A stretch of 58,491 bases of DNA, taken from an uncultured Roseiflexaceae bacterium. GTDB taxonomy: Bacteria > Chloroflexota > Chloroflexia > Chloroflexales > Roseiflexaceae. A program made the translations under genes and the position numbers. The notes beneath the pieces are model-generated. The model did not search any database. It had not been told where the DNA came from and saw nothing but the letters and a program-made list of their open reading frames with translations. The stretch covers positions 1 through 58,491 of the forward strand of contig CALKHR010000102.1 in NCBI GenBank assembly GCA_937988885.1. Reading direction: 5' to 3'. Below, piece by piece: positions 27,555 through 34,476 of this stretch. How positions within the stretch are numbered: the stretch's first letter is position 1; each line of letters starts with the position of its first letter.

Positions 27555-28397
27555 ATGACTTGTGTGGATGTTCAAACTCCTCCGCTCCCCGGTGTTGGAG
27601 CGTTGGCCTATAGCCAAGCCCGTCGTTTCATTGGCCTCGGCGACCGTGATCGCCCTGCTGTTGCGATCGTGACCTCCGCTGCTCGCAAGCTGCAACGCTT
27701 TCGTCTCAACAATGTATTGGAACACCAGCGCAGCCTGGCCAACACAGTGGCGCACACCGAGTTGTGGTCGTACCAAGGCGAGCAGATCTGCACGCTCGTC
27801 TCGGGCGTTGGTGGTGCTTCGATCGACCGCGTCTTCGTCACCGCGCTGTTGTGCGGCATCCGCGTCTTTATTCGGATCGGCAGTGCGGGTGCGCTTGTGC
27901 CGAACGCTACGATCGGCTCGTTGCTCGTGCCCACCGAGGCGATTGGCGATAGCGCCGTGCTGCGCTACTACCAGGAGCGCATGCCGATTCAGCAGCATTC
28001 GGGCGATCTGATCGCGCGGCCCAGCCAAGCCCTGCTCGACCCGCTGCGCAAGACGCTCAGTGGCCTGAAGGGCGGGCCGTCGATCGTGTTTGGGCGCATC
28101 TTCTCGACCGACCTGATGATGCACGAGGACGATCAGACTGTCGAAAAGTACACACGCCTGAAGTGCGTGGGCGCCGATATGGAGACTGCACCGCTGCTAG
28201 CGGGCGCAATGGCCTATCGGGCGCACGCGGTGTCGATGCATGTCGTCTCCGACCACATCGTCCAAAAATCCTTCTACGGCGACACTCCCGAATTGTTCAG
28301 CGCCGGTGTCGATCAGTTGCACACCGTGTTGCGCGACTTTCTGCCGCACGCTTTTGAAGTCGCGGCTCAAGCAGAACCGTGTGAATACCTCTCCTAG
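27555..28397 (+). CDS. Nucleoside phosphorylase (PNP/UDP family)
   Basis: The 280-residue protein is set at ATG 27555, with GAGGTG upstream; a longer frame from 27435 overlaps the preceding gene and lacks a ribosome site. It has the phosphate-site glycine strand (LVSGVGGASIDRV), IRIGSAGAL, and the active-site block VGADMETAPLLAGA, where Glu binds the ribose. Family members split nucleosides to base and ribose 1-phosphate. In this cluster it could release or recycle a nucleoside-derived sugar. A terminator follows at 28460. Confidence 0.9.
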   Translation: MTCVDVQTPPLPGVGALAYSQARRFIGLGDRDRPAVAIVTSAARKLQRFRLNNVLEHQRSLANTVAHTELWSYQGEQICTLVSGVGGASIDRVFVTALLCGIRVFIRIGSAGALVPNATIGSLLVPTEAIGDSAVLRYYQERMPIQQHSGDLIARPSQALLDPLRKTLSGLKGGPSIVFGRIFSTDLMMHEDDQTVEKYTRLKCVGADMETAPLLAGAMAYRAHAVSMHVVSDHIVQKSFYGDTPELFSAGVDQLHTVLRDFLPHAFEVAAQAEPCEYLS

Positions 28398-28459
28398 CGC
28401 GCACCTCCGAAGGCAACATCTTGAACTGCGCTAGGGCCCGCCATCAGATCGGAGAAAGC

Positions 28460-28490
28460 GCGCTGCAATGATGCAGCGCCTTTTCTTTTC
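28460..28490 (+). terminator. Intrinsic terminator of the radical SAM cluster
   Basis: GCGCTGCA pairs with TGCAGCGC around ATGA, followed by CTTTTCTTTT. Confidence 0.85.
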
Positions 28491-28865
28491 CCCTCGCTTA
28501 TCAACCTCGCCACAGTTCCCTTTCCTATTGAACAACAGCATCGTATCCACCGATTGGCATCTCTTTCATACCAATTCCGAGTGGATAGTTGTCATTGAAA
28601 AACGGTTTTAGTGCATGGTTTTTTCACTGTTCTTATTGTCATTTCGAGCGAGCCGCTAGGCGACGCGAGAAATCTCGTCATCTGTATTGGCGTGCGCTTT
28701 GAGATCTCTCCCCATTCGCTTCGACCGTTCGAGTTGACAGTGCTTTTCGTTGAAAGGAAAGTGGCGCATCTACAATAGTACAGTTCTGCATTGCTGCCGC
28801 AGGCGAAAACTGTTTTTGAATGATCACCATCTAACCAAATCTGTTATTCAATCTGAGAAATCGCT
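28491..28865. other. Intergenic region with a palindromic repeat
   Basis: Apart from the repeat at 28637-28739 I see no gene. The last 120 bases form the upstream region of the copper-type genes. Confidence 0.4.
28637..28739. repeat. Palindromic intergenic repeat of the GTCATTTCGAGCG type
   Basis: The ends TGTCATTTCGAGCG and CGTTCGAGTTGACA form imperfect terminal inverted repeats. The inside has GAGAAATCTCG and GAGATCTCTCC segments. This composition is familiar from dispersed noncoding repeats found in many copies between genes in several phyla. No coding content, so it is a MITE-like or REP-like element at most. Confidence 0.55.
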
Positions 28866-29438
28866 ATGAACCGTGGCTACTCCATGCCCAAAGTCTTGAC
28901 GAAAGAGGGTGCATGGTGTATAACACTTTGTGATACATGTGGCAAAGGTGGGCAATTGAACAAACTGCTGACAACCTGGTATCGCATACGACGGCGCGTG
29001 CTCAATGCTCGGCGCTGGTTGTATCGTGATGCTTGGAAATCGGCAGTGCTCGTACTCCTGATCCTCAGCCTGTGCGAGCCGTTGCTCTGCCTCCTGCACT
29101 GCCACCTGATGACGATGGGCACGGCGCACGCCCACACGGCTGCCGCGCATGATCACACGGGCCACCGCATGCAGGCCGGGCATGTGCATGCGCCACCCGC
29201 AGCGGATGCGCTAGTTGCAGGCGAGCACAGCGCGCATGTGGGCTGTCGGCTACACGATATCGCTTCTTCCTCTGCGCTCGGCCTCGTTGCGTCCAGCACA
29301 CACGATCACCTGGCTGTGTCGCCTTTGTTGACGCTTCTGCTGATTGTGCTGCAACCCATCGGCACGTTGTTCTCCACTTCTCGGGGGCCGCCCTCGCCTC
29401 CCATTTATCGTTTGTTGCGCCCACCTCAGGCCGCATAG
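28866..29438 (+). CDS. His-rich membrane protein of the copper-type locus
   Basis: The 190-residue protein has a cytosolic N-terminus with CDTC, one membrane segment near residues 60-80 (LVLLILSLCEPLLCLLHCH), a His-rich stretch at 80-140 with about 15 His, and a second membrane segment near 150-170. Such His-rich linkers bind copper or similar metals. It lies before CopC- and CopD-type genes on the same strand, so a role in extracytoplasmic metal handling is likely. The start is uncertain between 28866 and the ATG at 28884; neither has a strong ribosome site. Confidence 0.6.
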   Translation: MNRGYSMPKVLTKEGAWCITLCDTCGKGGQLNKLLTTWYRIRRRVLNARRWLYRDAWKSAVLVLLILSLCEPLLCLLHCHLMTMGTAHAHTAAAHDHTGHRMQAGHVHAPPAADALVAGEHSAHVGCRLHDIASSSALGLVASSTHDHLAVSPLLTLLLIVLQPIGTLFSTSRGPPSPPIYRLLRPPQAA

Positions 29439-29478
29439 ACATAACGTTTTCCCAGTCTAACGAACCGAGTTTTGTACG

Positions 29479-29505
29479 GTGGTATGGCGATTGCGCCATA
29501 ACCAC
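29479..29505 (+). other. Intercistronic hairpin before copC
   Basis: GTGGT-ATGGCG pairs with CGCCAT-ACCAC around ATTG, with one bulged A. It lies between the His-rich gene and copC and lacks a T-run, so it may regulate or process the transcript. Confidence 0.45.
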
Positions 29506-29554
29506 GTGCGTTGTTACCCTATCTTTTCAGCTGTACACTAGTAAGGAGCTTCTC

Positions 29555-30106
29555 ATGATTCGCGTGTTTCATCGCACCAGTATGGTCTTTTTGTCGGTGA
29601 TCGCCCTGTTGGCTATGACTGTCGGTATCGCTTCGGCTCACGCTAAAATCAAATCGTCGGAACCAGCCGCCGATTCGACCGTGGCCAGCGCCCCGACGCA
29701 GGTGAAGGTGGTGTTCGATAACCACGATCCGCTGGATATCTCGGGCAGCTCGTTGGTGGTGACCGATGAGTCGGGTGCAGTCGTTGACCTGGGCGATACC
29801 GCGCTCGATAAGAACGATGCCGATCGCCTGACCTTGGTTGTCTCGCTCAAGAGCGGCTTGGCGAACGGGACCTACACCGTGAAGTGGACCGCGCTCTCCC
29901 AGGGCGATGGCAGTGTTGCTGAAGGCTCGTTCAAGTTCACGGTTGACGCTGCTGCTGCCGTTACTCCTGCTCCTGCCGCTGAGGCCCCGACCCAGTTGCC
30001 GCGGACGGGCGCTGGCGATTCGCTGCCGATGATGGCGCTGTTCTCGGGTGTCGTGCTGATCGGCGCTGGCTTGCTGATCCGCTCTCGCTTGGCTCGCGTC
30101 AACTAA
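29555..30106 (+). CDS. CopC-domain surface protein with LPXTG-like anchor
   Basis: The 183-residue protein has a signal peptide ending in IASA, so His is the first mature residue, as in the CopC copper site. The CopC beta-barrel spans about residues 28-135. The usual D-G-H pair near the end of the barrel reads GDGSVAEGSFKF, with Ser in place of His, so the Cu(II) site is incomplete. A Pro/Ala linker leads to LPRTG, a hydrophobic helix and an RSRLARVN tail, a classic sortase signal. The ribosome site is AAGGAG. It is placed directly before a CopC-CopD fusion gene. Confidence 0.88.
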   Translation: MIRVFHRTSMVFLSVIALLAMTVGIASAHAKIKSSEPAADSTVASAPTQVKVVFDNHDPLDISGSSLVVTDESGAVVDLGDTALDKNDADRLTLVVSLKSGLANGTYTVKWTALSQGDGSVAEGSFKFTVDAAAAVTPAPAAEAPTQLPRTGAGDSLPMMALFSGVVLIGAGLLIRSRLARVN

Positions 30107-30122
30107 CCATTTTCGCACAGAA

Positions 30123-30158
30123 CGTCGGCCCATCGCCATGTGTGGTGGTGGGCCGACG
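30123..30158 (+). other. Intercistronic hairpin between copC and copCD
   Basis: CGTCGGCCCA pairs perfectly with TGGGCCGACG around 16 bases. The hairpin ends 17 bases before the fusion-gene ATG. There is no T-run, so it may set the expression ratio of the two genes. Confidence 0.5.
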
Positions 30159-30175
30159 CTCAGGAAGGCTCTTGT

Positions 30176-32014
30176 ATGTTACGGCGTTGGCGGTGGTGCG
30201 CGGTTTGGTGTGTGATCCTTCTGTTGGCGATCCCTGGTATCGCGATGGCGCACCCCGAAATTGTGCGCACAGAACCTGCAGAGAATGCGCAACTCACCAC
30301 TACACCCCCCGAAATCCGCATCGTTTATAACGAAGCTATTGAACCTGCCTTTAGCGATATCCAACTGTTTAATGCGCAAGGCGAGCAGGTCGATGATGGC
30401 GGCGCGACGGTTGACCCCGATCGTCCAAACGAACTGATGCTCCCGCTGAGCGAGCTACCGCCGAATGTCTACACGGTGGTGTGGCAGACGGTCGGCAGCG
30501 ACGGGCATAAAGTCATTGGCAATTTTTCCTTCACGCTGCTGGGCGAGCCGACCCCCACCAGCGACCCGAACGCCACGCCCGAGCCAACGGTGGCGACAAC
30601 ACCCACGCCAATACCGGCTGCGCCCGCGCCATTGCCCCCCACCATCGATAGCGGCCCCTCGCCGACGCTCTTGGCGATCTTGCGGGCGCTGATGCTGTTG
30701 GGCGCGTTGGCATTCGCAGGTAGCCTGTTTGTAATGCTGCGCGTGCTGTTGCCCGCACTGCCCCCCGATGCGCCCGCCGCTTATACGCAGGTGCTGGCCC
30801 GTTGGCGGCATGGCGCTTGGCAACACCTGTTGCTATTGCTGATCGCGGCTGGAGCCTTCGCCGTGGCACAGACCGCCACTATCGCCAGCAGTGTGAATGC
30901 CACCACGCTGAGCGCCTTTTTCGGCACCCGTTTGGGCCAAGCGCTGCTGGTGCGCATAGGATTGGCGCTGTTGCTGCTGGTATTGGTGCTCACTACACGC
31001 ACGCTGTCGCGCTGGCGCGCCGCACTGGGCTTGCTGCTCGGCTTGGGCCTGCTGCTGACCTTCTCGATGTCGGGCCATGCTGCTGCGCAGAACGCACCAC
31101 TGCTGCCTGTACTGGCAGATCTGCTGCATATGCTCGCCACGGCGGTGTGGATTGGCGGCCTGGTCACCTTGGCGCTACAATTCTCCGTATTGTTCGGCAC
31201 CCTGCAAACCAAGGAGCGTGCCGAGACATTGGCGGTGGTGATCACGCGCTTCTCGCAGTTGGCGCTCACGAGCGTGGTGGTGCTGGCGTTGACGGGCACC
31301 TACGCGGCTTTGCTGCATATGCAGAGCTTCACGGAGCTGTGGACGAGCGAGTATGGCCGCGCCTTGTTGGTGAAGTTGGTGGTGTTCGGTGTGCTGATCG
31401 CCTTGGGCGCCTACAATCAACTGCGCATCAAGCCGCTGTTTGTCTCGTGGGTCGAGCGACTGGCGACCTCGGCTGTGGTGAAGCAGTGGCAGCGCCACTT
31501 TCAAACGGTGGTGCGCAGCGAAGTGCTGTTGGCCCTGTTGGTGATCGGCGCGGTGGGTTTCCTCACCAATACCGCACCGCCTAGCAGCGCAACCGCGAGC
31601 CTGCCGCCCACGGTAGCCACACCCGCGCCGGATGTGACGCCGAGCCCAAGCGCTACGCCGCGCCCGACTCGCACCCCCGTGCCCAGCGAGCCGTTCGCCG
31701 AGGTGCAGACAATTGATGATGTACAATTAGGGCTAGAGATTTCGCCTGCTGTGCTGGGCAAAAACGATCTTCGTGTGACGGTTCGCGATGCGGCGGGGCA
31801 ACCCGTCGATGTGCAGCGCGTGGTTGTGTCGCTGGAGATGCTCGAAATGGATATGGGCATCAATCAGACAGAGGTGACGCAGCAAGCGCCCGGCGAATAT
31901 GCTGTCCCCGATGCGTGGTTTAGCATGGTTGGCGAGTGGCAGGTGCGTGTGGAAGTGCGCCGCGCCGATGCCGACGATATCACCACGAACTTTACCGTGA
32001 CGATCGGCGGCTAG
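30176..32014 (+). CDS. CopC-CopD fusion, copper resistance/uptake membrane protein
   Basis: The 612-residue protein starts at ATG 30176 behind AGGAAGG. A signal peptide ends in IAMA, giving an N-terminal His. The CopC domain (to about residue 120) keeps the SDGHKVIGNFSF motif, so its copper site looks intact. A Pro/Thr linker leads to eight membrane segments of the CopD type with His in SGHAAAQ and in LLHMLATAVWIGGL. A second Pro/Thr linker ends in a small beta domain (about 505-612) similar to YtkA/FixH-like modules. It should move copper across the membrane or deliver it for protein metallation. Confidence 0.92.
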   Translation: MLRRWRWCAVWCVILLLAIPGIAMAHPEIVRTEPAENAQLTTTPPEIRIVYNEAIEPAFSDIQLFNAQGEQVDDGGATVDPDRPNELMLPLSELPPNVYTVVWQTVGSDGHKVIGNFSFTLLGEPTPTSDPNATPEPTVATTPTPIPAAPAPLPPTIDSGPSPTLLAILRALMLLGALAFAGSLFVMLRVLLPALPPDAPAAYTQVLARWRHGAWQHLLLLLIAAGAFAVAQTATIASSVNATTLSAFFGTRLGQALLVRIGLALLLLVLVLTTRTLSRWRAALGLLLGLGLLLTFSMSGHAAAQNAPLLPVLADLLHMLATAVWIGGLVTLALQFSVLFGTLQTKERAETLAVVITRFSQLALTSVVVLALTGTYAALLHMQSFTELWTSEYGRALLVKLVVFGVLIALGAYNQLRIKPLFVSWVERLATSAVVKQWQRHFQTVVRSEVLLALLVIGAVGFLTNTAPPSSATASLPPTVATPAPDVTPSPSATPRPTRTPVPSEPFAEVQTIDDVQLGLEISPAVLGKNDLRVTVRDAAGQPVDVQRVVVSLEMLEMDMGINQTEVTQQAPGEYAVPDAWFSMVGEWQVRVEVRRADADDITTNFTVTIGG

Positions 32015-32028
32015 CGCCTACGGGAGCA

Positions 32029-33690
32029 ATGCAGGTGGTACGCATAGCGCTGGATTCAGCGGATGAGTTGCCGTCGCCCACCGAACATCAGGTGGTCGAG
32101 TTCGCCTGCGTGGCTCCCCCTGCGTGCGAGTTGACGCTGACCGTTGATGGTGTGACGCTTGAGCCGTTTCTGCGGCCCGGCGACGCCTCGTGGTATTGGC
32201 AGTGGAATCCTGGGGCGGCGGTCGGCACGCACCGTGTTGTGTTGCGCTATGTGTGGTCCGACCGCCGCGCCGACGAGCGTACCTGGCAGCTCTACGTCGC
32301 CCCACGCAAGCTCGACCAGGAGCGCTACGAGCTGTTGCTCGCCTCCATTCAGCGGGTGGGCTATGCGCTGCTGTACCGTTTGGCGAGCACGGCCAACGTG
32401 GGTGCGGTGCTGCAGCCCGAACCGCCCTGGCAGCGCTCGCCGCTGGAGGAGTACTTCACGCTGTTCGAGGAGCGCCTCGATAGCTTTGGGCGTGCCGTGG
32501 AGCGCATCGCTGGTCGGCCTCGCGAGCAGCTGCGGGCCAGCAGGGACACGACGCCGCTCGGCCAAGCCACGCAGCTCGATACCGATGCGTTAGCGCAACT
32601 CGGCCAAGGCCCGTTCGACGAAGCGCCACCCGGCGTGGCCGATGCCCTGCAGACGGCGTTGCGCCCCGAGGGAGGCCTGTTACCCCGCGAGGTGCCCACG
32701 CACACCTCACACTCCTCCACCGATACCTACGAACATCGCCTGCTCAAGCATTTGCTCGGCCTCTTGCTGCGGCGCGCGCGGCTGCTGGGCCAACTCGCCT
32801 CCCGCGAGGCCGAGCGCTTGGCTGCGAGCGACCTACCAAACTCGACCCGCCTCGCGCGGGTGCGCTCCATCGCGGTCGGTTGCGCCGATGCCGAGCAGCG
32901 CCTGCGGGCGTGGCGCGCGCTGCCCTTCTTGGCCGAGGTGCGCCCGTTGCCGAGCTTTCGCGGCCCTACATCCCTGCTACAGCGCGATCCATCCTACCGC
33001 GAGGTGTACCGTATGTGGATGGCGCAGCGTCAACCGCCGTTCGTAGCGTTCGACAGTCCCCACTTTCATCTCCCAATCGCAGACCTGCCTCGTTTGTACG
33101 AGATCTGGTGCACGCTGGAAGTCGCTCAAGCCTTGTTGGAATTGGGTGGCACCGTACTTCACCAGAGCTTGATTCAGCATCCCCGCGTCGAATCTGGCCT
33201 CGATGCCGCGCTGGAGTTGAGCGAGCGCGAGCCGTTGCTGGTGGTGCAGCACGGGCAGCGCACCTTCACGTTGCGCTATCAGCCGCAGTATCGGCCACAG
33301 CGCGCCAAGGTGGCGCAAAACGAGTTAGTATCGCTCGATCGACATGTACGTGTGCCAGATATTGCAATTGAAATAACACAGCCCGATACACCTATTCAGG
33401 TAATAGTATTTGATGCAAAATACCGACTTGATGTGAATGGGCGCTATGTGCCCCAGGATGCACTCGCCGATGCGTATTCGTATTTTGGCGCAATCGGTTA
33501 CGCAAATACGAGGGCTACAATATATGCTTGGCTGCTCTATCCGGGTAATAGTAAAGAGATTGTAGAAAAATACACAAGTGGAGTCGGAGCGATCGCTTTA
33601 CTACCAGAAGGCGTTGAAATGCTGAAAAGTTCGTTGCGAGCGATAATAATGGAAACGGATGCACAATTGCATCGTGATGACCAGAGATGA
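32029..33690 (+). CDS. McrC/DUF2357-like PD-(D/E)xK nuclease
   Basis: The 553-residue protein starts at ATG 32029 behind GGGAGC. The N-terminal 300 residues match the helical DUF2357 plan, and the C-terminal third carries a PD-(D/E)xK core with PDIAIEI and VIVFDAKYRLD, whose Asp and Lys fit the nuclease signature. Relatives act with McrB-type GTPases in modified-DNA restriction. No McrB, methylase or other defence gene is nearby, so it is solo. From about 33320 the coding sequence becomes clearly AT-rich, unlike its own first 1300 bases. Recombination within the gene is possible. Confidence 0.7.
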   Translation: MQVVRIALDSADELPSPTEHQVVEFACVAPPACELTLTVDGVTLEPFLRPGDASWYWQWNPGAAVGTHRVVLRYVWSDRRADERTWQLYVAPRKLDQERYELLLASIQRVGYALLYRLASTANVGAVLQPEPPWQRSPLEEYFTLFEERLDSFGRAVERIAGRPREQLRASRDTTPLGQATQLDTDALAQLGQGPFDEAPPGVADALQTALRPEGGLLPREVPTHTSHSSTDTYEHRLLKHLLGLLLRRARLLGQLASREAERLAASDLPNSTRLARVRSIAVGCADAEQRLRAWRALPFLAEVRPLPSFRGPTSLLQRDPSYREVYRMWMAQRQPPFVAFDSPHFHLPIADLPRLYEIWCTLEVAQALLELGGTVLHQSLIQHPRVESGLDAALELSEREPLLVVQHGQRTFTLRYQPQYRPQRAKVAQNELVSLDRHVRVPDIAIEITQPDTPIQVIVFDAKYRLDVNGRYVPQDALADAYSYFGAIGYANTRATIYAWLLYPGNSKEIVEKYTSGVGAIALLPEGVEMLKSSLRAIIMETDAQLHRDDQR

Positions 33691-33741
33691 CAATTATCTT
33701 TCGAAACTGCACTGTAATAGCTATATTATATAGGATACCCC

Positions 33742-33769
33742 TTGCAAAGTGCTAAAATCATGATATAGT
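33742..33769 (+). promoter_or_regulatory. Promoter of the zinc-ribbon gene leader
   Basis: TTGCAA and TATAGT are 16 bases apart, with TGA before the -10. Transcription would begin near 33776, about 140 bases before the ATG. Confidence 0.55.
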
Positions 33770-33775
33770 TATGCA

Positions 33776-33908
33776 TAAGGTTTGGTTCCACGTGGTGCCC
33801 GGAAGGTCTGCTTGCCACCAGCGCTTATCCTAGTGCCCCATCGTTTCCCAAACCCTCGGGATGTGAAGAGTAGTTTACCTAAGTGGATCTGGCGATCCAA
33901 AGGAGTGG
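33776..33908 (+). ncRNA. Structured 5' leader of the zinc-ribbon gene
   Basis: The predicted transcript starts with GGTTTGG (33779-33785), which pairs with CCAAACC (33848-33854). Inside, TGGTG pairs with CACCA around AAG-GTCTG-CTT. A separate hairpin, TGGATC-TGGC-GATCCA (33884-33899), touches the ribosome site AAAGGAGTGG. This could be a regulatory leader that hides or exposes the ribosome site. I do not recognise a known riboswitch class. Confidence 0.4.
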
Positions 33909-33917
33909 AAGCTAGCA

Positions 33918-34295
33918 ATGAGCTTCGCGGACAAAACATTGACGTGCCGAGATTGCGGCACACAGTTCGTCTTCACGGCGGGTGAACAGGAATTTTACGC
34001 ACAGAAGGGGTTTACAAACGAACCGGGGCGCTGCTTAAGTTGTCGACAGGCGCGCAAGCAGAGTGGCATGAGCCGAGGTGGCGGCTATGGAGATGGCTAC
34101 AGCGCTAGCTATGCAGCCCGCGATGATTTCCGGCGCGGTGGTGGTGCTCGCGGTTTCGGTGGCGAGCGCGAGATGCATTCGGTGACGTGTGCAAGCTGTG
34201 GTCGCGAGGCCAGAGTGCCGTTTGTGCCACGTGGCGATAAGCCAGTGTATTGCGATGAATGTTTCCAGCAGCAGCGTCGCGCAAGCCGCTGGTAA
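33918..34295 (+). CDS. Small zinc-ribbon protein with two CxxC ribbons
   Basis: The 125-residue protein has an N-terminal ribbon (CRDC at 10-13 and CLSC at 39-42), a Gly/Arg/Ser-rich middle and a second ribbon (CASC and CDEC, about 20 residues apart). The first matches short zinc-ribbon domains seen in small bacterial proteins that open with MSFADKTL. The RGG-like middle suggests RNA or nucleic-acid contact. The ribosome site AAAGGAG sits beside a hairpin in the leader. The function is unknown. It ends at a strong terminator. Confidence 0.85.
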   Translation: MSFADKTLTCRDCGTQFVFTAGEQEFYAQKGFTNEPGRCLSCRQARKQSGMSRGGGYGDGYSASYAARDDFRRGGGARGFGGEREMHSVTCASCGREARVPFVPRGDKPVYCDECFQQQRRASRW

Positions 34296-34317
34296 CTACG
34301 TAAGATAAGTCAGAATC

Positions 34318-34360
34318 CACAAACAGGTCGCATATCGCGGCCTGTTTGTGTGTTTGGTTT
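34318..34360 (+). terminator. Terminator of the zinc-ribbon gene
   Basis: CACAAACAGGTCGC pairs with GCGGCCTGTTTGTG (one wobble) around ATATC, followed by TGTTTGGTTT. Confidence 0.75.
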
Positions 34361-34420
34361 AGAGTAATGTCGAGGCGCTGCGCCTCGAAGAGTGTACTTT
34401 GCTGCCGACGCGTGCATGAC

Positions 34421-34460
34421 ATAAAAATAGGCCGATCATCGCGTGGATGATCGGCCTATT
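34421..34460 (-). terminator. hppA terminator
   Basis: AATAGGCCGATCATC and its exact reverse complement flank a five-base loop. On the minus strand the stem runs into a TTTTTAT tract, as expected for the end of hppA. Confidence 0.85.
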
Positions 34461-34476
34461 GCATGCTGTAAGTGGC

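Noticed and set aside
21642..28490. Mycofactocin locus
   Set aside because: The precursor end, MftB-type carrier, MftD and MftE counterparts are absent, although a glycosyltransferase and SPASM enzyme co-occur.
33776..33860. Signal recognition particle RNA
   Set aside because: CCGGAAGG recalls the SRP tetraloop, but the conserved AGCAG side of the internal loop and the correct pairing are missing.
32029..34295. Defence island
   Set aside because: Only the McrC-like nuclease fits; neighbours are copper and zinc-ribbon genes, with no methylase, McrB or other defence gene.
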